64,000 bases of DNA from Prunella strophiata (GCA_036583965.1 JAZBQD010000025.1:14653145-14717144), one strand, 5' to 3'. Positions 22,306 through 32,018 are shown, counted from the stretch's first letter. Numbers and translations: made by a program. Notes: generated from the letters alone by a model not told the origin.

Positions 22306-24100
22306 ATAGCTTGGGGCTGGGTTAGTTTCCCTCTAAGTCATTTTGCAGTGATCCACAGCTTTTGCCAGGATCAGGAATGAGGAGCAGCCACCAAGGATCC
22401 CAACAAGTCCAGGTGCTCCAAGGTGCAGATCAGTGGTGGCTTCTTCTTCTGCTGTTTCCTCACCTGTGTTTTCTGTCACATGTTGTGGTGATCCCTTCAT
22501 CCCCTCCAGCACACTTGTCTGAATGGATCATGGAGTGCCTGCAGGACAAAATCCCCCATTCCAGGGAGCCTGGAGCTGGAGTTCACCCTCTGACCTGTGA
22601 GCCACTGGTGGCATCTGGTAAAATCCCAGACACCAGTCAGGCAGGAGCAGATTGTGGGGGGTTTGTGGATCTCTGATCATGCAGCTGGGAATGATTGCTC
22701 TTCCCTGAGGTCTCTGATCAGGAAGGAGTATTAAATCAGTCTTAATTTTTATATTTAATAGATGAAATTTGAGAGGAACTTCTCACAAGGGCATAGAGTG
22801 ACAGGACAAGGGGAAATGGCCTTAGGCTGGATGAGGGCAGGGATGGATAGGCTATTAGGAATTAGGAATTGTTCCCTGTGAGGGTGGGCAGGCCCTGGCA
22901 CAGGGTGCCCAGAGCAGCTGTGGCTGCCCCTGGATCCCTGGCAGTGCCCAAGGCCAGGCTGGACAGGGCTTGGAGCAGCCTGGGACAGTGGAAAATGTCC
23001 CTGTCCATGGCAGGGGGTGGAACTGGATGAGCTTTAAGTTCCTTTCCAACCCAAACCACTCCATGATTCTATGGAATCAGCCTTAATTCCCTGCTCTGCC
23101 CTGCCCTGGGCTGCACTGGGGGCACAGGATGCTGGCAGCCACCTCCTCACCCAGCTCTTGGGCTGAAGGGATTTCAGCCCAGCACAGCTCTCCAGGCTCA
23201 AGCTGCTTCTCTTTCTTGGCTTGACACAGGGTGAAAGTACAAGATTTTCCCTTGGTCCATGCCAGCAGCTGCCAGGTGGCCAAAGCCCAGGCTCCAATCT
23301 GCCACCCCTTGTCCTAAAACTCTTTGCAACCCTTCTGTCCTGTTCCCCCTGGCCTGGCAGACCCTGGAGAGGGGCCTTTCCCCACCCCAGCCCCTTGTTT
23401 GGGGCCAGAAAAGTCTTTCTTCCACAACCATTTGCCCATGGGAAGGCACTGGGGTGTTCTTTGCCATGGTGCTGAGCACAGCAGGTCCCCAGAGGCCCCA
23501 GGCTGTGGCAGGGGTTCTGTCCCCCCACTCCCTGTGCCTTGGGAAGGCAGGGTGGTACCAGGGACAGTGGGATTGAGCCCAGCCCTCAGCTTTGTGTGTG
23601 TGCCTTCAGGATCCTGCTCAGTCCTTCAAATCAGCATGGATTTGGGAAACAGGCTCCAAGCAGCCAGGCTTTCCCGTGAAGCTGTCAGGTGCTCTCCCAT
23701 CAGGAGTCTGTGAGTGCAGGGAACCCAGTCCAGAGTGATTTCCCAAACTGGGCTCTGGAATGGGGCTCAGAGAAGTGATCAGAGGGGCTCCCACCTGGGC
23801 AGTTCCTCTGCCCCCAGGGCCTTACACCCCTTCCCCAGCACCCCCTGTGTCCAGGGCAGGTCTGTGCCCCACGGGGGGACACTGCCCTGGCTGCTCCCGG
23901 GGCCGGGGACTCCCTTGTGCCCCAGCTCAGCCGGGCACGGGCTGATCCTGCCTGTCCCTTCCTGCTGAATCGAGGGCAAAGCACGAGGCAGGTTTGGTTC
24001 CTGGCAGGGTCTGGCTCCCCTCGGGTTGGGTGTGGGCTCTGCTCCCACCCTGGCAGGGCTTGGCATTCCAAACCGGGATGTTCCGTGTCAGGATGCTCCG
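22306..24100. other. XPO6-NME4 intergenic region
   Basis: About 1.8 kb with one plus-strand CR1 (22780-23075) and otherwise unremarkable GC-moderate sequence. Open frames here (for example 23034-23528 minus) lack splice-consistent or family-recognisable sequence. GC content rises sharply from about 24050 into the NME4 CpG island. Confidence 0.7.
22780..23075 (+). mobile_element. CR1 copy
   Basis: Ends cctttccaacccaaaccact then ccatgattctatgg. Lies between XPO6 and NME4. Confidence 0.85.
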
Positions 24101-24265
24101 TGCTGGAATGCTCTGGACGGGGAGGATGCTCCGTCCCGGGATGTCCCGAGCAGGCGCGGCGGCCTTTAAGGGGAGGGACGGAATCCTGACCCGTCCCCGG
24201 GCTCGGCCGGACCTTTAAAGCCTCCGCAGAGCGACCGAGCCCGGCTCCGACCCGCCGGGGCCGCC
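24050..24265 (+). promoter_or_regulatory. NME4: NME4 CpG-rich promoter and 5' UTR
   Basis: Dense CpG sequence without a clear TATA box directly upstream of the ATG, which sits in a good Kozak context (gccgccATGG). Typical of a housekeeping mitochondrial gene. The exact start of transcription is not visible. Confidence 0.6.
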
Positions 24266-24353
24266 ATGGGCTCCCTGGGGCGCTGCCTGGCCCGGAGCCT
24301 CCCGCGGCGGCAGCCGAGCCTGAGCCCCCCCGGGCCCCGCTGCTACGGCTCCG
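24266..24353 (+). CDS. NME4: NME4 exon 1 (transit peptide)
   Basis: ATG in strong Kozak context; encodes about 29 residues rich in Arg/Ser/Pro with no acidic residue, a mitochondrial presequence. Ends TCC-G at gtgaga (phase 1). Contains a run of seven C. The same exon in the frame needed to join exon 2 has a TGA at 24321, so no alternative upstream start rescues the join. Confidence 0.8.
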
Positions 24354-26243
24354 GTGAGACACGGCCCCGTCCCTGTCCTGCCCCTGGGGACCCTGTCCCC
24401 ACCCTCATCCTGCCCCTGGGGACCCTGTCCCCACCCCTGCTCCAGAGGACCCGGTCCCCATCCCTGGGGGTCTTCAGTCTCTCCCTGTCCTGCCCCTGGG
24501 GACCTTTTCCTCATCCCCGTCCTGTCCCCGGTCCCCTGCTTGTGCTGCCCCTCAGAGCCCCTGTTCCCACCCTGTCCCCTCGGTGCCCCATCCCCTCGCA
24601 GTGTCCCCGGTCCCCCGTGCCGGGCGGGTGGCGGCTCGCGGGCTCCTGTCACCCCTTCGTGGGGGGAGGCTCTGCTGTCCCCAGCCCCGTGTGCCGGGAT
24701 AGGGCAGAGGCCGGAGCTGGCGCTCCCTGAGGGTCCCAAGGGGTTCAGTGTCCCCAGGACCGTGCTGGGGGCACCCCGGTGCAGGGGACAGGGCAGGACA
24801 GGGACAGGGCAGGACCCTGGCAGAGCCAAGCCCTGCTCAGCAGTGCCCGGGTGAGCTCACGGGCTCGGTTTGTCCGGCTCTGTCCCCGCAGCCCGGCCCG
24901 GGTCTCCAAAGCCCGGGATGGCAGTGAAGTGTCCTCTCCCTTCCTCCTCTATCCCTCTCCCTTCCCCTCCTTCCTGTCCCCTCTGTCCCTCCAGCGGACA
25001 GGATGCATTGTCCCCTGGGGGCTTCTGTCCCCTCCTGCGGCGCAGCCGCGGCAGGGCCAGCGGCGGGGTGACACCCTGCCGTCTCTCGGGTGACAGCGGG
25101 GTGACACCCTGCCGTCCCTCGGGTGACAGCGGGGTGACACCCTGCCGTCCCTCGGTCACCGATTTTCCCGTTCAGCAGCGGAGCGCTGTGACCGGGCAGG
25201 GAAGGCCCCGGGGCCAGGCAGGGGACAGTCCCCAGCACGGGGACACGGCACAGACATGCGTGGCTTAAAGGCTGTGTCCTGGCCACGGACATGTCCCCAA
25301 CAGCCATCAGGGCTTTGTGACACGTCCCTTTGGACCCCAGCAGCCTGAGAGGCACAGCTTGGCCAGGGGACAGGGCGTGGGATGGGATGGGGACAGCGAT
25401 GGGGACAGGGAGGGAAACAGGGATGGGGACAGCGATTGGGGCGGATTCCCATCGGCAGCCTCGGGCCCGAGCACAGCCCGTGGTGCCGCGGGGACAGCTC
25501 GGGGCGCCGCTGTCCCCGTGCCCGTGTCGGTGGGTCCGTGACCGCGGGCCCCGCGCAGCCCCCCGCGGCGCTGCAGGAGAGGACGCTGCTGGTGGCCAAG
25601 CCGGACGCGCTGCAGCGGCGGCTGCTCGGGGACATCATCCGCCGCTTCGAGCGCCGCGGCTTCAAGCTGGTGGCCTTGAAGCTGCTCCAGGTAGCCGGGC
25701 CCGCGGGGAGCGCTGCTCGGGAGCGGGGGTGGCCGGGGACACCGCCCGGGTGTCACTGTCACCGCCACTGCCCCAGGCGGAGCGCAGGCTCGTGGAGCAG
25801 CACTACGAGCAGCTGCGGCTGAAGCCCTTCTACCCCGCGCTCGTCGCCTACATGACCTCGGGGCCGGTGGTGGCAATGGTGAGGGGACAGCCCGGGGGGC
25901 GCGGGGGTCCCGGGGGGCGCGGGGGGCTCAGCTGTCCCTGTCCCCCAGGTGTGGGAGGGCTACGACGTGGTGCGGTGCACGCGGGCCATGGTTGGGGACA
26001 GCAGCGCCGTGGGGACGATCCGCGGGGACCTCAGCGTGCACATCACCAGGTAGGGCCGCGGGGCGGGACCCCGGGGCCGTGGCACTGTCCCCATCCCTGT
26101 CCCCATGCCTGTCCCCTCGCAGGAACGTGGTCCACGCCAGCGACTCCGTGGAGACGGCCCAGCGGGAGATCGGCTTCTGGTTCCGGCGGGACGAGCTGGT
26201 GGCCTGGGACAGCAGGGACAGGGACAACATCTACGGGCTCTAG
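24266..26243 (+). CDS. NME4: NME4, mitochondrial nucleoside diphosphate kinase (5 exons, exon 1/2 phase mismatch)
   Basis: Hexameric NDP kinase of the mitochondrial intermembrane/matrix compartment; it moves gamma-phosphate from ATP to NDPs through a phosphohistidine and binds cardiolipin. Exons: 24266-24353, 25559-25690, 25777-25878, 25949-26049, 26123-26243. Exon 1 gives an Arg-rich, acid-free leader ([16 protein letters not shown]) suited to mitochondrial import. The core shows the lysine in [50 protein letters not shown] and the catalytic His in [11 protein letters not shown]. About 180 residues against 187 in human. Two oddities: exon 1 ends in phase 1 but exon 2 is read from its first base, so the total (544 nt) is one base too long; and the loop before GTIRGD is about four residues shorter than in relatives. 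Identity and synteny with DECR2 are clear. Confidence 0.92.
24375..24530 (+). repeat. Degenerate 31-bp tandem repeat in NME4 intron 1
   Basis: The phrase ctgcccctggggacc recurs at 24379 and 24410 with 31-base spacing, followed by diverged copies to about 24530. Intronic, C-rich. Confidence 0.6.
25068..25166 (+). repeat. 33-bp x 3 tandem repeat in NME4 intron 1
   Basis: gtgacaccctgccgtc recurs at 25068, 25101 and 25134, an exact 33-base period with one or two substitutions. Confidence 0.85.
25559..25690 (+). CDS. NME4: NME4 exon 2
   Basis: Follows ccgcgcag; 44 codons [19 protein letters not shown] ... VALKLLQ, donor gtagcc. The only nearby acceptors (25558, 25576) both give phase 0, conflicting with exon 1. 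A six-C run begins the exon. Confidence 0.88.
25777..25878 (+). CDS. NME4: NME4 exon 3
   Basis: 34 codons, phase 0: [19 protein letters not shown] then [15 protein letters not shown]. Contains the conserved KPFYP and SGPVVAM motifs; donor gtgagg. Confidence 0.92.
25949..26049 (+). CDS. NME4: NME4 exon 4
   Basis: [19 protein letters not shown] then [14 protein letters not shown]. Carries the nucleotide-binding GTIRGD arginine. The segment between AMVG and GTIRGD is only DSSAV, shorter than in family members known to me. Leaves in phase 2. Confidence 0.92.
26123..26243 (+). CDS. NME4: NME4 exon 5 and stop
   Basis: Completes the Arg codon and encodes [19 protein letters not shown] with the phospho-accepting His, then a divergent tail ending DNIYGL and TAG at 26241-26243. 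Confidence 0.93.
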
Positions 26244-26276
26244 GGCCGGACCCCGGCCGGGGACACCCCCGCCCCC

Positions 26277-26282
26277 AATAAA
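26277..26282 (+). terminator. NME4: NME4 polyadenylation signal AATAAA
   Basis: AATAAA only 33 bases after the stop codon, implying a very short 3' UTR of roughly 55 bases. The minisatellite field starts immediately downstream. Confidence 0.8.
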
Positions 26283-26289
26283 CCCCGGT

Positions 26290-27290
26290 GTCCCCAGCTC
26301 TGACTCCGGTCTCCTTCCTCGGATGTCACCAGGAAGCTCTGGGAGGCACTGGGATGTCCCCAGAGGGCACTGGGATGTACTGGGAAGCTCTGGGAGGCAC
26401 TGGGATGGCACTGGGATGTGCTGAGGTACCACCAGATGGCACTGGGATGTACTGGGAAGCTCTGGGAGGCACTGGGATGGCACTGGGATGTGCTGAGGTA
26501 CCACCAGAGGGCACTGGGGGTGTTACAGGGAGGCTCTGGGAGGCACTGGGTGATCATGGAGGGCACTGGGGTGGCACTGGGAAGCTCTGGGAGGCACTGG
26601 GATGTACTGGGAAGGTGCTGGTTATCACTGGGATATCCCCAAAGGGCACTGGGATGGTACTGGGATGCTCTGGGATGTCACTGGTACATCTGTGGAAGGT
26701 ACTGGTTGGTACTGTGGAGCTCTGTGAGGCACTGGGATGTCCCCAGAGGGCTCTGGGGTGGTACTGGGAGACCTGAGAAGCTCTGGGTGTCCATGGACTG
26801 TTCCTGGGGGGCACTGGATCCGTACTGGGAAGCTCTGGGATGAACTGGGATGGCTCTGGGAGCACTGGGACTATACTGGGAGGCTCGGAGAGAGGCTGGG
26901 CTGTGCCTGGGGGCTGCAGGAGCCCTGCAGGTGACGGGAAGAGACCGGGGTGGGGGCTGAGCTGTAAAACTGCGGGCTCCGTGCGACACCGGGAACCGCT
27001 GGGACACCGCTGGGTGGCACTGGGACACCGCTGGGAGCCACTGGGACACCGCTGGGACACCGCTGGGTGGCACTGGGATACTCCTGGGTGACACTGGAAC
27101 ACCGCTGGGTGGCACTGGGACACCGCTGAGAGGTACTGGGAGGCCACTGTGTAGCACTGAGACACCACTGGGTGGCACTGGGGGCCACGGGGACACTAAG
27201 GAAAGCACTGGGACGCCGCTGAGAGTGGCGATAACTGGGAGCACTGGGACAGCTCCGGGACAGCACTGGGACAGCAGTGGGACAGCTCTG
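26290..27290 (+). repeat. GC-rich minisatellite field (CACTGGGA-type units)
   Basis: About 1 kb of tandemly varied units built on cactgggatgtactgggaagctctgg-like phrases, changing around 26985 to cactgggacaccgctggg units. Higher-order copies are visible (26330-26420 resembles 26430-26515). Long open frames in several phases come from the repetition and are not genes. G-triplets recur, so the + strand has quadruplex potential. Confidence 0.85.
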
Positions 27291-27640
27291 GGGTGTCACT
27301 GGGATGTCATTTGGATGTCACTGCGGTGTCCCTGGGATGTCCCTGCGGTGTCACTGGGATGTCACTGCGGTGTCCCTGGGATGTCCCCGCGGTGTCCCTG
27401 GGGTGTCACTGGGATGTCATTTGGATGTCCCTGCGGTGTCCCTGCGGTGTCCCTGGGATGTCATTTGGATGTCATTTGGATGTCATTTGGATGTCATTTG
27501 GATGTCATTTGGATGTCCCCGCGGTGTCCCTGGGGTGTCCCCGCGGTGTCCCTGGGATGTCATTTGGATGTCATTTGGATGTCATTTGGATGTCATTTGG
27601 ATGTCATTTGGATGTCCCCGCGGTGTCCCCGCGGTGTCCC
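27290..27640 (+). repeat. 11-bp (tgtcatttgga) minisatellite upstream of DECR2
   Basis: Runs of the 11-base unit tgtcatttgga occur at about 27462-27515 and 27558-27615, interleaved with tgtccctgcgg/tgtccccgcgg variants of the same length. It ends about 150 bases before the DECR2 ATGs. Confidence 0.88.
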
Positions 27641-27791
27641 CGGGAGCGCTCCGGCCGCCCCGCGCTGCAGTTCCCGCGGTGGCCGCTCGGTGTCGCTGTG
27701 TCCCGGAGCGCTCCCCGTTGCCAGGCGACGGCGGCGGCGCCCGCGCAGGCGCAGTGAGCAGCGCCCGCCCCCGCCATGGCCGAGGGCCGCC
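27640..27791 (+). promoter_or_regulatory. DECR2: DECR2 CpG promoter with NRF1-like and X-box-like sites
   Basis: CpG-dense, TATA-less. CGCGCAGGCGCA at 27742-27753 fits the NRF1 consensus. GTTGCCAGGCGAC at 27717-27729 resembles an RFX X-box with one mismatch. Neither site's use is shown by sequence alone. Confidence 0.55.
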
Positions 27792-27874
27792 ATGGCCGCG
27801 CGGGTGCCCCCGGACGAGGACGGGGACGAATGTCTGCCGCAGTACCGGCACCTGCTCAGCCCCGACCTGCTCGC
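27792..27874 (+). CDS. DECR2: DECR2 exon 1
   Basis: [19 protein letters not shown] through HLLSPDLL, leaving in phase 2 at gtgagt. Matches the family N-terminus (D-C-L-P-x-Y-R-H-L). Confidence 0.93.
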
Positions 27875-30800
27875 GTGAGTCCCGGCGCTCCGGGGGGCCC
27901 GCGGGGGCCGCCTCCCCGGGGCCTGGCTCTGACCGTGCCTCTGTCCCGCAGGGGCCAGGTGGCCTTCATCACCGGCGGCGGCTCCGGCATCGGCTTCCGC
28001 ATCGCCGAGATCTTCATGAGGTGCGGAGCCCCTGCCGTGGGACTGTCCCTTCCTTCTCTTCTTCTTTCCCCCGTTCCCTTCTTCTCTTCCCCCCTCTTCC
28101 CTTCTTTTCCCTCACTTTCCTCCTCTTCACCCCCCTTCTCTTCTCTTTCCCCCGTCCCGTCCCTTCCCCGCCGCGCTGCCAGGCCCTGGAGGAGCCGGGA
28201 TGTGAAGCCGAGGGCGGCAGAGCCCTCAGGGGGGCTCCGGGGCCCGGGCCCTGCCTCTCCCCGTGCTGCGGGCTGGGAGCAGCAGCCGCAGTTCCTGCAG
28301 GGAGCTCCCGGTGATGCCGAGGCGCTGCTGGGGGGCCCGGCCCGTCTCACCTGCCCCTTCCCTGCAGGCACGGCTGCCGCACCGTCATCGCCAGCAGGAA
28401 CCTGCAGCGGGTGTCCGAGGTGAGTCCGGCCTGCAGCAACCTGCCAGCCCCGAAATCCTGCTGCTCTCTCCCGGCAGCCCTGGGAATAGTGCAGTAGGAG
28501 GAATGGCTTCCCAGCCTGCCAGCCCCAGGCACTCCAGCAGCGCTGGCCAGGGTGGGTGTGGATTTGGGACACAGCTCCATTAACCTGGAATCTGCTTTGT
28601 GGGGGCTATTCCATGATCCTGATGGCTTTCTGTGGGGCAGAGAGACAGAAGTGAGCTGTGGGGGAGGCTTGTCAGCAAGGTTGGACTGAAAGTTCAGCAT
28701 GGAATAGGAGCAGACGCCAGGGGCTGTGTGGCTTGTGGGTTGCACAGGTATCCTGTGTTTTGGGGCAGAGGGGAGGGTGCAGGTGTGGTTGGCTGTCATT
28801 TCCCACCCCCTCATTCTCAGAAGAAGCTGGCTCAGCAGGTTTTTAATCCTCAGGGGTCAGAGTCTTCTGAGGCCACAGAATCTGCAGTCCAGGACTCCAG
28901 CCACCCATGCAACCGTGTGTTGTTTGGGCTCAAGGCCTCTCACAGAGCCCAAAACAGAAGTTGGAGCAGCTCTGGGTGTTGTGTGGAGTTGCTGCTGAGC
29001 TTGTGTGCCCCCTGTGTTTAATTTGCTGAGGAAAGTCTTACTCTTAATGATCCATAGGGGTGCCTTGTGACAAAGCCTGAGCTGCAGAGCTGGCCCATCT
29101 CACAGCCTGACCCCTGGCTGCTCTGTCTTTGCCCTTTTGCCCGCTGACCTTTTGGATCTAAAGGGTGATTATGCCTGGGCTCATGCCAGAAATGCCTTGC
29201 TGGGGTCCAACCTTTGGACCTGCCCTGCAGAGATGTTGCCTGGGCTGTGCTCTGTCCATGGCAGCCCACGCAGGTACCTGGCCTTAGCCAGCCCAGCATG
29301 CAGTGTGGCTGGGATTCACCATGCAGGAGCTTTCCCTGGCTCCCCCAGGGCTAGCAGGGTGCAGCCAGGCTCTCTCAAGTCTCTTTTTGTGCTGTCAGGC
29401 CTCGAAGAAGCTGGTGGCAGCCACAGGGCAGCAGTGCCTGCCCCTGTGCATGGACGTGCGGCAGCCGCAGACCATCACGGCAGCGGTGGACGAGGCGCTG
29501 AGGGAGTTCAAGAGGATTGACATCCTCATCAATGGTGAGGCTGGGGAGGGCAGGGGCAGGGCTTGGGCTCCCTGCTGGGCACAGAGAAAGCAGAGATCTG
29601 TGGGTGGCACGTGGGCATCCCTGTTTGTCTAGGTGTGGATCGTGCCTGCTCCCCTCGTGCTGGCTGTGCTGCTGGGCACCCAGAGCCAGCAGTTTATCCC
29701 TTCCCAGGGCTGTCTCCATGTGCTGTCCAGCATGCAGACATTATCCCTCACCCTCCCTGTCACAGAAGGGCCCTGGCATCTGTCCCAGCCCTGTCTTGCC
29801 TGTCCCTGTGGTTCAGGTGCTGCGGGGAACTTCCTGTGCCCAGCCAGTGCCCTGTCCTTCAATGCCTTCAAGACAGTGATAGACATCGACACCATGGGCA
29901 CCTTCAACACCTCCAAAGTCCTCTTTGAGAAATATTTCCGGGTAAGTGGCACAGAACCAGGGGACTCTGAGGAGAGGCTCTTGTAGGCAGGGGGTAGTGT
30001 CAATCCACACTGTGCTCCTGGGGAAATCAGGGAAGGGCAAGGACCCAGAGCCTCCCTGCACAGATCCACTCTGTTCCCTTCCTGGGATCCCAAACCTCAA
30101 CTGGGGATCCTTCTATCCCTTGCCCTGGGGCTTTGTGCTGTTGCAGCACCTTTCCCTGCTCTGCCACCTGGAGAAGCTGTGATCTCCTGCTCCCTTTCCA
30201 GCTCTGCCACTTTCCCTTGGCCTTTCCTTCTACCCTGCATGTCCCCGCTGGCTGCCCCACCACTGAGATTCAGTGGGTAGAGCTGCCCCAGTGGTGGCTT
30301 GGCAGTGCCCATGGGTGACTGTCCCTCCAAGCCCAGCTCTCCTGTCCCTCAGGGCCCTCTGTGACCCTTTGTGCTGCTCCCTGCCTAACTCCACATCTGC
30401 TTTCCTTCCCCAGGACCACGGCGGGGTCATCGTTAACATCACGGCCACCCTGAGCTACCGAGGGCAGGCCCTGCAGGTGCACGCTGGGGCTGCCAAGGCT
30501 GCCATAGGTACCTCAGCACACCCTGCTGGGGCTCTGAGCCACATGGGGCCAGGAAAGAAACCAGATCTTCCTAAATACTGAGATGGGAAGATGCCTTGGG
30601 GAGGGGCAAGGGGGGTGAAGTGGAGTGGTTACTGCTTGCCTAGGTTTGGGATGAGGCTCTTCTCCCCTTCAGGGCCCTGTGCTCTCAGCCAGATTTTCTG
30701 TGGGGTTTTTTTCCCCCTCCAAAGAAGCTGCTGGCATGGCTGTGCTCCCTGTTTCTCACTGCTGTTGCAATCCCTCCCCAGATGCCATGACCCGTCACCT

Positions 30801-32018
30801 TGCAGTGGAGTGGGGACCCAACAACATCCGTGTGAACAGCCTGGCCCCCGGCCCCATCTCGGGCACCGAGGGCTTCCGACGCCTGGGTGAGGCAGCCTGG
30901 GCTCCCAGCCCTGCCGTGGCACTGCCCTGCTGGGAGGGCACTGGGAGGGACCCCCAGTGCCACACAGCTCGTGGGGGGTTGCTGCTGGGCACTGGCTGTG
31001 CTGTGGCTTGGCTGGCACAGCTCTGTGGGAACAGCCCTTCCCACATGCCTGGTACCCTCAGGGCACTGGTTTGGCAGCAGTTTGGGCTCTCTGATGCCAT
31101 GATGGAATGTGCTCCCCCAAAACTCAGCCCTGCCTGAGGGGTTGGCTCTGGTAGTCCATCAGCAGAGTGCTGGTGCTGTCCCAGAGGATGGGAAAGACCT
31201 GGAGCTCTTAGAGTGGGTCCAGAGACCATGGAGATGCTCCATGGGCTGGAGACCTTCTGCTCAGGAGCCAGGGAGAGCTCAGAGTCCCTTCCAGGGCCTC
31301 AGGGGGCTCCAGGAGATCTGTACAGAGCTTCTCACTGGCAGAGGGCAGGGATAGATGGGATATTGGGAAGGAATTGTTCCCTGGCAGGGTGGGCAGGCCC
31401 TGGCACAGGGTGCCCAGAGCAGCTGTGGCTGCCCCTGGATCCCTGGCAGTGTCCAAGGATAGGTTGTACATTGGGGCTTGGAGCAGCCTGGGACAGTGGA
31501 AGGTGTCCCTGCCCCTGGCATGGGAGGAGGAGGAGAGATCCCTCCCAACCCCAACCATTCCATGATTCCATGGTTCTAAAGCTTTCTGAGGTCCCTGTAC
31601 TCGTCAGTACAAAATCCCTGCTGGGCTTGAGCTCCCCTCCTTTAAATCTTCCCAGGTTTTTGTCCCAGGGCTGTGCCAGGCTCTCACCCCAGTTCCTGGA
31701 GCACTCAGCCAGCCCCATGGGCAGTGCTGCAGTGCCTGGCCAGCCATGGTGGTGGACAGTCCTCCCATGCTCCAGCCTGACTCTTTCCTGCTCCTTCTAG
31801 GGGGGAAGCTTGCCGAGCAATCCAAGCAGTTCTCGGTGATCCCGCTGCAGCGCGCGGGGAACAAGACGGAGATCGCGCACAGCACGCTGTACCTGGCCAG
31901 CCCCCTCTCGTCCTACGTCACCGGCACCACCCTGGTCGTGGATGGGGGCAGCTGGCTCACCTCCCCCAACAGCTTCTCTGCCTTGCTGGGTATTGCCTCC
32001 TCCTCTGCTAAACTCTAG
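27792..32018 (+). CDS. DECR2: DECR2, peroxisomal 2,4-dienoyl-CoA reductase (complete, 8 exons)
   Basis: NADPH-dependent short-chain dehydrogenase/reductase that reduces 2,4-dienoyl-CoA to 3-enoyl-CoA during peroxisomal beta-oxidation of polyunsaturated fatty acids. Exons: 27792-27874, 27952-28020, 28368-28419, 29399-29534, 29817-29941, 30414-30507, 30782-30886, 31801-32018; all phases agree, giving 293 residues (human 292). Visible motifs: Rossmann TGGGSGIG (35-42), NGAAGN (113-118, where human has NCAAGN), the Asp of DIDTMGTF (138), NITATL, the active-site Lys of HAGAAKAA (183), [15 protein letters not shown], and a C-terminal AKL peroxisomal targeting signal. The start is the second ATG (gccgccATGG); an upstream ATG at 27776 is out of frame. 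Lies between NME4 and RAB11FIP3 as in human. Confidence 0.96.
27952..28020 (+). CDS. DECR2: DECR2 exon 2
   Basis: [19 protein letters not shown] then IFM; carries the NADPH-binding glycine motif. Donor gtgcgg is slightly unusual but in phase 2. Confidence 0.95.
28040..28172 (+). repeat. Pyrimidine-only tract in DECR2 intron 2
   Basis: About 130 bases almost entirely C and T (cccttcttctcttcccccc-like) between the exon 2 donor and exon 3; potential triplex-forming sequence. Confidence 0.8.
28368..28419 (+). CDS. DECR2: DECR2 exon 3
   Basis: [17 protein letters not shown]; the SRN segment follows the second beta strand and contributes to NADPH specificity. Leaves in phase 0 at gtgagt. The next intron (28420-29398) shows no recognised repeat. 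Confidence 0.94.
29399..29534 (+). CDS. DECR2: DECR2 exon 4
   Basis: [19 protein letters not shown] through FKRIDILIN, ending with one base of codon 114 (phase 1, donor gtgagg). Confidence 0.95.
29817..29941 (+). CDS. DECR2: DECR2 exon 5
   Basis: Completes Gly114, then [18 protein letters not shown] and [11 protein letters not shown] through EKYFR. Contains the structural Asn-Ala-Ala-Gly region and the conserved Asp138. Confidence 0.95.
30414..30507 (+). CDS. DECR2: DECR2 exon 6
   Basis: [19 protein letters not shown] then [12 protein letters not shown]; the HAGAAKAA Lys183 is the active-site lysine of the family. Leaves in phase 1. Confidence 0.95.
30782..30886 (+). CDS. DECR2: DECR2 exon 7
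   Basis: [19 protein letters not shown] then [16 protein letters not shown], phase 1 to phase 1. The following intron (30887-31800) includes a plus-strand CR1 at 31235-31580. Confidence 0.95.
31235..31580 (+). mobile_element. CR1 copy in DECR2 intron 7
   Basis: gggctggagaccttctgctc to ccattccatgattccatgg. Shares the variant gataggttgtacattggggc with the copy at 20690-21090, suggesting the same subfamily. Confidence 0.85.
31801..32018 (+). CDS. DECR2: DECR2 exon 8 and stop
   Basis: [36 protein letters not shown], the [11 protein letters not shown] strand and a tail ending SSSAKL, a PTS1 signal. TAG at 32016-32018. Confidence 0.95.

Noticed and set aside
24215..24829. 204-codon minus-strand open frame
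   Set aside because: GC-rich antisense of NME4 exon 1 and its C-rich intron repeats.
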